From Mongoliibacter ruber (GTDB lineage: Bacteria; Bacteroidota; Bacteroidia; Cytophagales; Cyclobacteriaceae), in contig NZ_PVTR01000015.1 of the NCBI RefSeq assembly GCF_003003005.1, forward strand, positions 1-64,000: a stretch of DNA of 64,000 nt. The letters are read 5' to 3'. A program made the position numbers and the translations under genes. How positions within the stretch are numbered: position 1 is the stretch's first letter; the number at the start of each line of letters is the position of its first letter. Below are positions 44,261-53,200 of the stretch, in pieces. The notes beneath the pieces are model-generated. The model saw only the letters and a program-made list of their open reading frames with translations, had not been told where the DNA came from and did no database searches.

Positions 44261-45556
44261 ATGCAGATTACCCAAAGTAAAAATTTGTTTGAAAAAGCAA
44301 AAAACTTTATACCGGGAGGAGTCAATTCTCCCGTTCGTGCATTTAGGGCTGTTGGAGGAGATCCCATCTTCATCAAGAAGGCGGATGGAGCATTTATCTA
44401 TGATGAAGATGATAATGCTTACATCGAAATGATCAACAGCTGGGGTCCAATGATCTTGGGACACAACCATCCTATGATCCGTGAAGCCGTAATCAAAGCT
44501 ATGGAGAACGGGACTTCCTTTGGAGCTCCAACGGCACGCGAAGTAGAAATTGCCGAACTCATAGTGTCAATGGTACCATCTGTAGAAAAGGTGAGAATGG
44601 TCAATTCCGGAACTGAAGCTACCATGTCTGCCATTAGGGTAGCAAGGGGCTTTACCGGAAGAGACAAATTTATCAAGATGGAAGGGCATTACCATGGCCA
44701 CGGGGACTCATTTTTGATTTCAGCCGGTTCTGGCGCCATCACGATGGGCAACCCTGATTCACCGGGTGTCACCAAAGGCACAGCAAAGGATACCCTCTTA
44801 GCTCCATACAATAACCTGGAGGCTATAGAGGAACTTGTAGCTGCCAATAGAAATGAAATCGCAGCGCTTATTCTTGAGCCAGTGCCAGGTAATATGGGAT
44901 TGGCTTTGCCAAAAGAAGGTTATTTGCAAGGTCTAAGGGACATTTGTAACCGTGAGGGTATTGTATTGATCTTTGATGAAGTGATGACTGGCTTTAGGCT
45001 TGCTAAAGGTGGTGCACAAGAATTATTTGGCGTCACTCCAGATATGACTACACTAGGCAAAATCATCGGCGGAGGAATGCCTGTGGGAGCTTATGGCGGG
45101 AAAAAAGAGATTATGGAACATGTCTCTCCAGCTGGTCCAGTGTACCAAGCGGGCACGCTTTCAGGCAATCCTATAGCAATGGCGGCAGGTCTTACAATGT
45201 TGAATTACTTAAATGATCATGCTGAAGTCTATTCTCAATTGAATAGTATCGGAGAGAAAATAGCAACAGGGATTAAGGAAACTGTGTCTAGCTTAGGATT
45301 AAATTATACTGTGAATCATTTAGGAAGTATGTATAGTTTATTCTTTACCGGGGAAGAAGTTTATGACTTCGGTACTGCCAAACATGCTGATACTGCTTTG
45401 TTTGGAAAATATTTCCAAGCGATGTTAAAAAGGGGCATTTACTTGGCACCGTCACAGTTTGAGAGTCTCTTTTTGTCGACAGCTTTGACAGATGACTTGA
45501 TAAAAAATATCCTTGATGCCAATAAAGAAGCATTAAAAGAAATTCATCAACCTTAA
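44261..45556 (+). CDS. hemL: Glutamate-1-semialdehyde 2,1-aminomutase
   Basis: HemL isomerises glutamate-1-semialdehyde to 5-aminolevulinate in the C5 heme pathway. The 431-aa PLP enzyme has PGGVNSPVRAF at the N terminus, VNSGTEATMSAIRVARG, EGHYHGHGD, the IFDEVMTGFR segment and the PLP lysine K267 in TTLGKIIGGGMPVGAYGG. It starts 8 bp after the periplasmic-binding gene and is followed after 11 bp by the Spx/ArsC-like gene, so the three are likely one operon. Heme supply fits the window's c-type cytochromes. Confidence 0.96.
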   Translation: MQITQSKNLFEKAKNFIPGGVNSPVRAFRAVGGDPIFIKKADGAFIYDEDDNAYIEMINSWGPMILGHNHPMIREAVIKAMENGTSFGAPTAREVEIAELIVSMVPSVEKVRMVNSGTEATMSAIRVARGFTGRDKFIKMEGHYHGHGDSFLISAGSGAITMGNPDSPGVTKGTAKDTLLAPYNNLEAIEELVAANRNEIAALILEPVPGNMGLALPKEGYLQGLRDICNREGIVLIFDEVMTGFRLAKGGAQELFGVTPDMTTLGKIIGGGMPVGAYGGKKEIMEHVSPAGPVYQAGTLSGNPIAMAAGLTMLNYLNDHAEVYSQLNSIGEKIATGIKETVSSLGLNYTVNHLGSMYSLFFTGEEVYDFGTAKHADTALFGKYFQAMLKRGIYLAPSQFESLFLSTALTDDLIKNILDANKEALKEIHQP

Positions 45557-45567
45557 ATTTTAGCGTT

Positions 45568-45918
45568 ATGGAATTGAAGATATATGGTATCAAAAACTGT
45601 AGTACCATGAAAAAAACATTTGATTTCCTTGATGAAAAGGGAGTCGAGTATGTTTTTACGGATTACAAAAAAGAAGCTCCAGATGCCAATTTGCTGGTCA
45701 AATTTGCTGAAAAAGTAGGTTTTGAAAAGCTCATCAATAAAAAAGGGATGACCTTCAGAAAGCTTTCAGAAGAAGAAAAAGCCAAACTTGAAAGCGAGAA
45801 GGATGCTTTAGCTACATTAAGCCAAAAGAGCAGTATGATCAAAAGGCCAATTATACAATTTCCAGATGGAGATTTGATATTAGGCTTTGATCCAGATGGG
45901 ATAGAATCCAAATTATAA
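45568..45918 (+). CDS. ArsC/Spx/YffB family thioredoxin-fold protein
   Basis: A 116-aa protein of the arsenate-reductase-like family. The N-terminal strand is followed by KNCSTMKKTFDFLDEKG, where a single cysteine (C12) replaces the CxxC of Spx; FRKLSEEEK and KRPIIQFPDG complete the fold. With one cysteine it resembles YffB, a glutathione-linked or uncharacterised branch, more than a true arsenate reductase. No ars genes are present. It ends the hemL unit at a bidirectional terminator. Confidence 0.86.
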   Translation: MELKIYGIKNCSTMKKTFDFLDEKGVEYVFTDYKKEAPDANLLVKFAEKVGFEKLINKKGMTFRKLSEEEKAKLESEKDALATLSQKSSMIKRPIIQFPDGDLILGFDPDGIESKL

Positions 45919-45923
45919 AATAA

Positions 45924-45960
45924 AACAGCCCTGAAGAAAAATCTTCAGGGCTGTTTTGTT
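45924..45960. terminator. Bidirectional terminator between convergent genes
   Basis: ACAGCCCTGAAGA pairs with TCTTCAGGGCTGT around AAAA/T, with A and T runs on both sides. It fills the 40-bp gap between the convergent Spx/ArsC-like and threonine dehydrogenase genes and touches the latter's stop codon. Confidence 0.9.
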
Positions 45961-46906
45961 AAAATGAATAACTTGGTAAATGTTTAAGGATGTCTGCAGT
46001 CATTCTCTCAAGATCAAAGTCATGACTCCAGCCCCAATCCTCTCTTGCTCGACTATCGTCCACACTATCTGGCCATGAATCAGCTATGGCCTGTCTAAAG
46101 TCAGGTTCGAAGCTTATCGTAAAGTCTGGGTAATGAGGTTTGATACTCTCAAAGATTTCTTTGGGTGAGAAATTGATGGCAGCTAAATTGTAGCTGGACC
46201 GTATTTTTATTTTTTCCTTAGGCGCATGCATAAGGTCTAATGTAGCCTTGATCGCATCAGGCATATACATCATTGGGAGATAAGAGTCCTCCCTTAGAAA
46301 TGACACGAAATGTTCCCCTGCGATGGCTTTGTGGTAGATGTCTACTGCATAGTCCGTAGTGCCGCCTCCAGGAAGCGATTTGTACCCAATCAAACCTGGA
46401 TACCTGAGACTTCTTACATCTACATTGAATTTTTGGAAATAATATTCACACCATCTTTCACCAGCTTGTTTTGAAATGCCATAAACCGTATTCGGTTCTT
46501 TGACACAATATTGAGGGGTGTTAATTTTTGGAGTATTTGGCCCGAAAACAGCTATAGAGGATGGCCAATATATCTTATCCATTTTTTCCTCTTTGGCCAA
46601 TTCCAGTATAAACAGTAGGCTTTCCATGTTTAAATGCCATGCAAAAAGAGGGTTCTTTTCTCCCGTAGCAGAAAGAACCGCTGCCAAATGATAAATTTGT
46701 TTGACGTTTTCCTTTTTGACCAGGGTTCTGACAGCATCCTTATCCATGACATCAAGAACCTCTGTTTTACAAAAATCCAACTTTTGAAGATTTGCCGGAT
46801 TTATATCTGTAGCAATGACATTTTCTCCACCATACATATCGGTCAAAGCCTGAGATAACTCCGAACCTAATTGTCCGGCTGAGCCGATTATAAGAATTCT
46901 ATCCAT
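45959..46906 (-). CDS. Epimerase-type L-threonine 3-dehydrogenase
   Basis: A 315-aa extended SDR of the epimerase family: NAD motif IIGSAGQLGSEL near the N terminus, VLDVMDKD, YHLAAVLSATGE, PSSIAVFGP, and the YGISKQAGERW catalytic Tyr/Lys. The SIAVFGP, GLIGYKSLPGGGTTDYAVDI and RSSYNLAAINFSP segments are those of the short-chain threonine dehydrogenases, which oxidise L-threonine to 2-amino-3-ketobutyrate. The divergent kbl gene encodes the next enzyme, supporting the assignment. Confidence 0.9.
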   Translation of the reverse strand: MDRILIIGSAGQLGSELSQALTDMYGGENVIATDINPANLQKLDFCKTEVLDVMDKDAVRTLVKKENVKQIYHLAAVLSATGEKNPLFAWHLNMESLLFILELAKEEKMDKIYWPSSIAVFGPNTPKINTPQYCVKEPNTVYGISKQAGERWCEYYFQKFNVDVRSLRYPGLIGYKSLPGGGTTDYAVDIYHKAIAGEHFVSFLREDSYLPMMYMPDAIKATLDLMHAPKEKIKIRSSYNLAAINFSPKEIFESIKPHYPDFTISFEPDFRQAIADSWPDSVDDSRAREDWGWSHDFDLERMTADILKHLPSYSF

Positions 46907-47053
46907 ACGATTATTTTATGCATTAAGGTCAGGCCTGACCTCATGAGCTTTTTTGATTATATTTGGGTTTGAGTCGGTAAAATTAGTGATTTCGGCGAAT
47001 GAATAACATTTAATTTCCACGAGTGTTTTTAAAATAAATCAAGTCAATAAGAT

Positions 47054-48247
47054 ATGTACGAAACTTTAAAACCCAAATTAGAACAGGAGTTAAAAGAAAT
47101 TGAAGAAGCTGGACTTTTCAAGAAAGAGCGCGTGATTACTTCCGCTCAGTCTGCGGAAATCACCATTTCGGGAGGTCAGAAAGTCCTTAACTTCTGTGCC
47201 AATAATTACCTGGGACTGTCTTCTCACCCTCAGGTGGTGGAAGCTGCTAAAAAGGCAATTGATACGCATGGCTTTGGACTTTCTTCTGTGAGATTTATAT
47301 GCGGCACCCAGGATATCCATAAGGAATTGGAAAGAAAGATTTCAGAGTTTTTAGGTACGGAAGACACCATACTTTATGCCGCTGCATTTGATGCGAATGG
47401 CGGGGTGTTCGAACCGATTTTCGGACCTGAGGATGCAATCATTTCTGATGCGCTCAATCACGCCTCCATTATTGATGGGGTCAGGTTATGTAAAGCCATG
47501 AGATTCCGCTATCAGCACAATGATATGGCAGACTTAGAAGCGCAACTGAAAGAAGCTGATGCCAAAGGAGCCAAGCAAAAAGTCATCGTTACTGATGGTG
47601 TTTTTTCCATGGATGGCACCATTGCTCAACTTGACAAAATAGTGGCCCTTGCAGAAAAATACAATGCCGTGGTCATGTCCGACGAATGTCATTCCACCGG
47701 GTTTATGGGGAAGACAGGTAGGGGAGTTCATGAACATTGTGGGGTAATGGGTAAGATTGATATCATTACCGGCACTCTAGGCAAAGCTCTTGGAGGTGCA
47801 TCTGGTGGTTTTACTTCAGGAAGAAAAGAGATCATTGAGTTACTGAGGCAGCGTTCCAGACCTTATTTGTTTTCTAATACTTTAGCACCATCAATTACTG
47901 GTGCATCCATTGCCGTTTTTGACTTATTGACAGAGACTACCGAACTCAGAGATAAGCTTGAAGACAATACCAAATACTTCAGGTCAAAAATGACTGAGGC
48001 TGGATTTGATATCAAGCCTGGTCAACATGCGATAGTTCCTATTATGCTCTACGATGCAGTGCTGTCGCAAAAAATGGCGGAAAAATTATTGGAAAAAGGG
48101 GTCTATGTGATAGGATTCTATTACCCTGTGGTACCTAAAGGACAGGCTAGAATCAGGGTTCAAATATCCGCTGGCCATGATCAAGAACACTTGGATGCTG
48201 CCATCAATGCTTTTATTGAAGTAGGTAAGGAGCTTGGTGTTATATAA
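47054..48247 (+). CDS. kbl: Glycine C-acetyltransferase (2-amino-3-ketobutyrate CoA ligase)
   Basis: A 397-aa PLP enzyme of the alpha-oxoamine synthase family that cleaves 2-amino-3-ketobutyrate with CoA to glycine and acetyl-CoA. It has [51 protein letters not shown], and the PLP lysine in [25 protein letters not shown] is typical of Kbl rather than of serine palmitoyltransferase or BioF. It is divergent from the threonine dehydrogenase gene across a 147-bp region that may hold shared control. Confidence 0.96.
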   Translation: MYETLKPKLEQELKEIEEAGLFKKERVITSAQSAEITISGGQKVLNFCANNYLGLSSHPQVVEAAKKAIDTHGFGLSSVRFICGTQDIHKELERKISEFLGTEDTILYAAAFDANGGVFEPIFGPEDAIISDALNHASIIDGVRLCKAMRFRYQHNDMADLEAQLKEADAKGAKQKVIVTDGVFSMDGTIAQLDKIVALAEKYNAVVMSDECHSTGFMGKTGRGVHEHCGVMGKIDIITGTLGKALGGASGGFTSGRKEIIELLRQRSRPYLFSNTLAPSITGASIAVFDLLTETTELRDKLEDNTKYFRSKMTEAGFDIKPGQHAIVPIMLYDAVLSQKMAEKLLEKGVYVIGFYYPVVPKGQARIRVQISAGHDQEHLDAAINAFIEVGKELGVI

Positions 48248-48275
48248 TCAGCACTAAAGTGTAAAGTACAATTAA

Positions 48276-48308
48276 AACACTGCGGGATATATTTCGCAGT
48301 GTTTTTTT
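48276..48308 (+). terminator. Rho-independent terminator of kbl
   Basis: AACACTGCG pairs with CGCAGTGTT around a 10-nt loop, followed by seven T. It lies 28 bp after the kbl stop. Confidence 0.88.
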
Positions 48309-48656
48309 ATTTTATAAAAAATGAATATCTGCTACTTTGTGAGCAACCGTTAATTCTAGTATTCGTGGTAGCTTTGGTTCAACCTTTCTGCGGTATGGAT
48401 GTATCTATTCGTATCAATTTGCATCAAAAATGAGGTGTTTACTTTCTGTGATTATCCGCAATCATGCCACTAATCAGTTAAACGAAGGTTTTTTAGCAAA
48501 CGGATTCTAATCGATATCTGCTTTCCTTGAGGTGAGTTGGATCCACCATGGCAGACAATTTATTTATTGATATTGGTTCGATAATATTAAAGCGGATATA
48601 CATATTGTTTTAATACTGGCACCATTCCGTATATACATCTAAAAAAATAGGTATAA
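48309..48656. other. Gene-free stretch with 23-bp repeat copy 2
   Basis: About 350 bp of AT-rich DNA between the kbl and tonB terminators. I see no reading frame of substance. It holds the inverted copy of the 23-bp sequence from the left end of the window (48449-48471). No RNA fold or operator could be recognised. Confidence 0.5.
48449..48471 (-). repeat. 23-bp repeat, copy 2
   Basis: The minus strand here reads agtggcatgattgcgg and onward, identical over 23 bases to 176-198. The copy lies between two terminators, in DNA no gene requires. Confidence 0.55.
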
Positions 48657-48679
48657 AAAAAGGGGCAAAAGCCCCTTTT
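48657..48679 (-). terminator. Rho-independent terminator of tonB
   Basis: AAAAGGGGC and GCCCCTTTT form the stem around AAAA; on the minus strand it is followed by a T run. It lies 18 bp after the tonB stop and closes the long minus-strand gene series. Confidence 0.88.
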
Positions 48680-48696
48680 GTATTTTCTGGATGTTA

Positions 48697-49371
48697 TTAT
48701 CCAAGTTTGAATCTGATAGGAAGTCTCATCCTTACCCTTACTGGACGTCCTCTTTGCTTACCAGGAGTCCATTTCGGAGCGTTAGATACTACTCGAAGTG
48801 CTTCTTCGTCACATCCGCCACCGATACCTCTCAGGATATCAACATCCTGTATAGAACCATCTGTGTTTACTACGAATACAACATATACTGTACCTTCGAT
48901 TCCCATTCTTCTTGCTTGAGTTGGGTATTTAAGATTTTTTCTCAAATAATCATTCCAAGCTTCCATTCCTCCTGGGAACTCAGGAGAGTTTTCCACAACA
49001 TCAAAAATTTCATCAGCTTTCTCCACTACTGGAGCATCTGCAATAACTACTTCTTTGATGACTGTTTCTTCCTGAACATCCAAATCAAAGTTAACTTCGA
49101 TTTTTTCTTCAATTTCAACCTCATCAGGAATCTCCTGGATCACCGGCTGCTCGATTGGCGGCGGTGGTGGTGGTGGTTGCTCTGTAATTGGAATGTCAAG
49201 TAGTTCTTCAAAATCATCGGATACCTGTCCTAAATCCTTCAAACCCAAATCATCGAATGATTTGTATTCAAAAGCAAACAGAACCAACCCAACGCTAACG
49301 AAGAGACCTAGATTCAGGAACATCGCTGATTTTTTGGTCAAATCCGCCTTCGGCGTTTTTTTAGCTTCCAT
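48697..49371 (-). CDS. tonB: Energy transducer TonB
   Basis: A 224-aa TonB that links the proton motive force to outer-membrane transporters. A short basic N terminus is followed by one membrane anchor (about 16-34), a periplasmic spacer with a run of seven prolines (EQPPPPPPPIEQP) and acidic/valine repeats, then the C-terminal TonB domain: YPTQARRMGIEGTVYVVFVV, DVDILRGIGGGCDEEALRVV and PKWTPGKQRGRPVRVRM. No ExbB/ExbD is nearby. It is the last gene of the sprA-gcvH-vanZ series, a familiar place for a tonB in this phylum. Confidence 0.93.
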   Translation of the reverse strand: MEAKKTPKADLTKKSAMFLNLGLFVSVGLVLFAFEYKSFDDLGLKDLGQVSDDFEELLDIPITEQPPPPPPPIEQPVIQEIPDEVEIEEKIEVNFDLDVQEETVIKEVVIADAPVVEKADEIFDVVENSPEFPGGMEAWNDYLRKNLKYPTQARRMGIEGTVYVVFVVNTDGSIQDVDILRGIGGGCDEEALRVVSNAPKWTPGKQRGRPVRVRMRLPIRFKLG

Positions 49372-49440
49372 GGTTGTACTTTATAAAGGTTAATAAATTT
49401 TACAATTTAAGAGATAACAATTGTAGCTATTTATTTTTAT

Positions 49441-49827
49441 TTATACAAGTCTACTTTTTGACTTGTACAAAACAAAAAAGGCTACAAAACCTGCCAAACC
49501 TCCCGTAAGGTTAGCTACGATATCGGCATACTCAAAGGACCGATTGGGAATGTATTTTTGTAAATACTCTACTAATATAGGAAAAATTATTGTAAATACT
49601 AATAAATTAGTCAATAATCTTTTCCAAATAAGCTGATTTTCAGTGTTTAAAGTGCCTACTCTACACCACAAAAAGGTCAGAAGGGCAAATATGCCAAAAT
49701 GAACCAGTTTATCAGCATGGGGGAAAGTAGGCGTCTTCGGGATGTTATTTCCCGGCGTCAATAGTGCGATGAGTACAATGACTAACCATATGATGGCCGG
49801 TAATATTCTGTGTTTTTCCAAACTCAA
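49441..49827 (-). CDS. VanZ-like family membrane protein
   Basis: The 128-aa protein has four predicted membrane helices (starting ILPAIIWLVIVLIALLTPG, ending FVAFFVLYK). PHADKLVHFGIFALLTFLW carries the histidines and aspartate seen in VanZ-like proteins, and RSFEYADIVANLTGG is the second family landmark. Its role in this phylum is unknown; the VanZ link to teicoplanin resistance is by name only. The start is a TTG at 49827, directly adjoining the gcvH stop. Confidence 0.85.
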   Translation of the reverse strand: MSLEKHRILPAIIWLVIVLIALLTPGNNIPKTPTFPHADKLVHFGIFALLTFLWCRVGTLNTENQLIWKRLLTNLLVFTIIFPILVEYLQKYIPNRSFEYADIVANLTGGLAGFVAFFVLYKSKSRLV

Positions 49828-50205
49828 TTAAACTCCGATAAGTTCAGCGTATTCTTCTGCAGTCAAAAGTTCTTCGGGAAGATCTCCGCTGATTTTCACT
49901 TTGATCATCCAGCCTTCTTCGTAAGGGGATTCATTCACCAACTCTGGAGATGATTCGAGTTCTTCGTTGAACTCAAGAATTTCTCCTTCGAGCGGCATAA
50001 ACAAATCAGATACTGTTTTTACTGCTTCCACTGTACCGAATACTTCGCCTGAAGCAATGGTTTCACCGACTGTTTCTACTTCTACATAAACGATGTCTCC
50101 CAGTTCTCTTTGTGCAAATTCAGTGATTCCGATAGTAGCTACACCATCTTCAATTTTGACCCATTCATGGTCTTTGGTGTACTTAAGTTCTTGAGGCAAA
50201 TTCAT
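49828..50205 (-). CDS. gcvH: Glycine cleavage system H protein
   Basis: A 125-aa lipoyl-carrier protein. The start [15 protein letters not shown], the [19 protein letters not shown] strand pair and the lipoyl lysine in [10 protein letters not shown] (about K63) are diagnostic. The H protein shuttles the methylamine group between the P, T and L proteins of glycine cleavage. Its lipoyl group depends on LipB, encoded elsewhere in this window, and its substrate glycine is produced by the Kbl route. The P and T genes are not here. Confidence 0.96.
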   Translation of the reverse strand: MNLPQELKYTKDHEWVKIEDGVATIGITEFAQRELGDIVYVEVETVGETIASGEVFGTVEAVKTVSDLFMPLEGEILEFNEELESSPELVNESPYEEGWMIKVKISGDLPEELLTAEEYAELIGV

Positions 50206-50262
50206 AATTCGAGTTATTTAATAAAGTGGGTAAAAATACAAGGATTCGTCAAATCAAAAAAC

Positions 50263-53200
50263 CTATTGTGATAAATTAAATCGGAGTTGTCCACCAAAGG
50301 CAGTAGAGCTCCTACGGAAGGCAGTGGTGACTCTCGGGTCATTGACTGTCCTGTCAAAATATATCTGGATATTCAGGCTTTGATTGATGACATACCCGAT
50401 GGTAGGTCTGATTTGGAGGTTCAGGTTGCCATTCGTGACTGTGGCAGGTTCCTCTATTTTCCTTTGGACTTGTCTGGTATCCACTACGCGTGTGTTTAAG
50501 CGCAATTGCAGATCATTTTTCAAAACTTCTTGTCTTCCTTGTATTTTGAAAGGAATTTTCACTCCTGCTTTGGTATATCCCAGATCAAAACCAAAATCTC
50601 GGCTATTTTGCTCTGTTACCTGTGCATTGGAAAAGTTAAGTCCAATATTTCTTTCTGTGTTGTACTCCAAATTGATGTTCAATCTATCCTTAGTGAGTAG
50701 ATTGATGCCTATTAAAGGAGAAAATCTCTCCGTCAATATCACCTGATTGAGTACAAATATCGGTATATACTCACCAAATTCATTGGTAAGTGTGGCACCC
50801 GGAATCTCCCTGACACTATTAAATAATTCGAGGCCCGTTTGGTACAACAAAGAATTGGAGAAATTTGACACCTCGTATGTGGAGGCATAGCCATGGGTAA
50901 GGTTTATGCTGGCAAAATACTCCCTTAGGGCAGGTATTTGTGATAAACCCTTATAGTCTAAGCGCCAATTTGGAATTGGAATTTTTGGGAATGGATTTAA
51001 TTCAAGTTCATTGGGGTCTCTTCCTGAATAAGCAGACAAAAAGGCTAAAGTCAATACATTTTGTCCATTGAGGGTAAATTCACCTCCAGGATTGGCTGCA
51101 TTTAGCCGGTCTTGGATAACAGACCTGTTTTGCACAAATTGACTGAATATGGGTGAATTGTTACTTTGGTCATCTCTGGCAAAAGTTGTCCTCAACATGG
51201 AATAAGTAATGCTGTATCCTCCCATCCGGTTTGGACTCAATGAGGTAAACTGGCCGGGATTTGTTTCTGAGTTTCTAAAGATTTCGCTGTATTCTCCTGT
51301 TTCTCGTTTTCTTGCTTCAAAGGTAATCCTGAAATCTCTGAACGGTTCCGCTAAAGCATTTACTTGGATATTTATGGCTTGATTCTGTCGGAAGGCCTGG
51401 GTCAATTCAGTGCTAGGCGCCATCAGCCCCTGTTCGGCCAGTCCAAATCGTATATTCGGGTTTTGTCCTCCAAGTATAAAACCAAGTCCTGGGTTCATAA
51501 AACTCCTGTCCAGACCCATTAATCCTGTGTTTTCCATATAACCAGGCAAGAAAGTTCCTTCTACTTTTGAGGCCCTAAAGGTGATATCCTTAAACATGGT
51601 GACAAATTTCAGTAACCTGTTGGTAAACGGAGTGCCTATGGTATCTTCTGCATTTACGGACTGTCTTCCAGGAATACTAGGTCTTTTTGGCGCATTAAGT
51701 GCCCTGATTTTAGCATTCTTGTTATAAAGTTTCACCAGATCAATCCTGCCGTTTATTGCCTGGTCTCTTGTGTTTTGGATTACATTTCCCAAGGTATCCC
51801 GCTGACCTATGGCGCCAGTCATCCATGTATAATTTGCCCCATACCTGTAATCCATACCTATCCAATCCAAAGCCTTCACTTTGTCAAAAGGCAGCTTGTA
51901 ATTGAGCATGACTTGTTGGTTGTAGTTGGTAGTTCTACCAAAATTCCTGAGGTTAACCATGACAGAATCTCTTGCTTCCTGTGAGTCTCTAGAGCCTTCA
52001 GGTTCATCTATTACTGCCATTACCCTTCCGCTGTAATCTACACGGAGATTTTTGGTGAGGTCCCAATTGACATTATATGTTCTGTTGAGGAAGAAGCTTT
52101 TCTGAAAGAATGGTTCCACTCCATCGGTGGTGAGGAATTCATTCCTGTATTGGGTCTGCATGTACCTTCTATCGATATCCACCCGAGCCGATACTGAAGT
52201 AGGGGAGAAGTTGAAGTTGGTTTCTTTCAAAAGCCTGAAATTACCCAGCCATTCGGCATTCTTGAAGGGCTCCAGTATTGCAGGCTTTGGCTGGAATACA
52301 TAGGCAAGATTGCCAACATAAGACTCAAATAAATAGGTCTCGGTGTCGATGTTGCTTTGTCTTACCGAACCGTATGCGTAAGAGACAGAGAAGTTGCTGA
52401 TGTCCCATGGTTTTACCGATTCCTTTTCAGGATTTCTGTTTTTTCTGACATTGGAGAAACCTATGTTTCTTCGTCTTGACAGGTCTAATACCTGGCTGCG
52501 GTAAAAGTCCCGATCTGCATCCGTAGTGAATTTATCCAAAGCCTGGGACAACAATACATCCGGGTTCAATGGGTCATATTCAGGTCTTACAGTAGTGTTT
52601 TCAAGACTGACATACATCGGTATGGTGACATTCATTGCTTCGGGCAGAAGTTTATCTACGTTGACATTAGCGGATACGTCATATTGGGTAGATGCAAAAA
52701 GAGACCTTTGGGAAAGTCTTGTTTCCAATCCGCCAAATCCTACAGAACTATGTCTGATAGAGGTAGATATCGTGGCCACATCGGCTATTTGCGCGTTAAG
52801 TATGGCATTGGCTGCCCAGCCTGAGGATTCTTTGAAACCTGTCACCCGAAGTTCATTGGCCCAGATACAGATGGATTTGGACGCACCTCCAGTTTCTCCA
52901 GGGTTCCTGATTCCTATCATCATTCCCTGAATTAAACTCAATTCAGGACGGCCTACCACTGTTACTTTATATTGTCTTACATCTTGTGTAAATGCCAAAT
53001 TGAGGGGTACCCTATTGTTATCTCTATCGATTTTTACACCTACAATTTCATCTATCGCTATATCGATTTCATTTTCCAATGGCCAGATTTGGCGAGGATC
53101 CCGTGTTCCCTTTGGGGTAATGAGTAGAGGGACCTCTATTTCATAATAGTTGTCTGTATAGTCAGTACCCATTCTCAAAAAAGCTGTCATTTCCCCATCT

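Noticed and set aside
45568-45918. True arsenate reductase (arsC)
   Set aside because: Only the family fold and one cysteine are seen, with no ars neighbours; a YffB/Spx-like role is at least as likely.
48691-49203. 170-aa plus-strand frame opposite tonB
   Set aside because: It is antisense to a well-supported TonB gene, and its composition (runs of W and of F/S) reflects the proline-rich coding strand.
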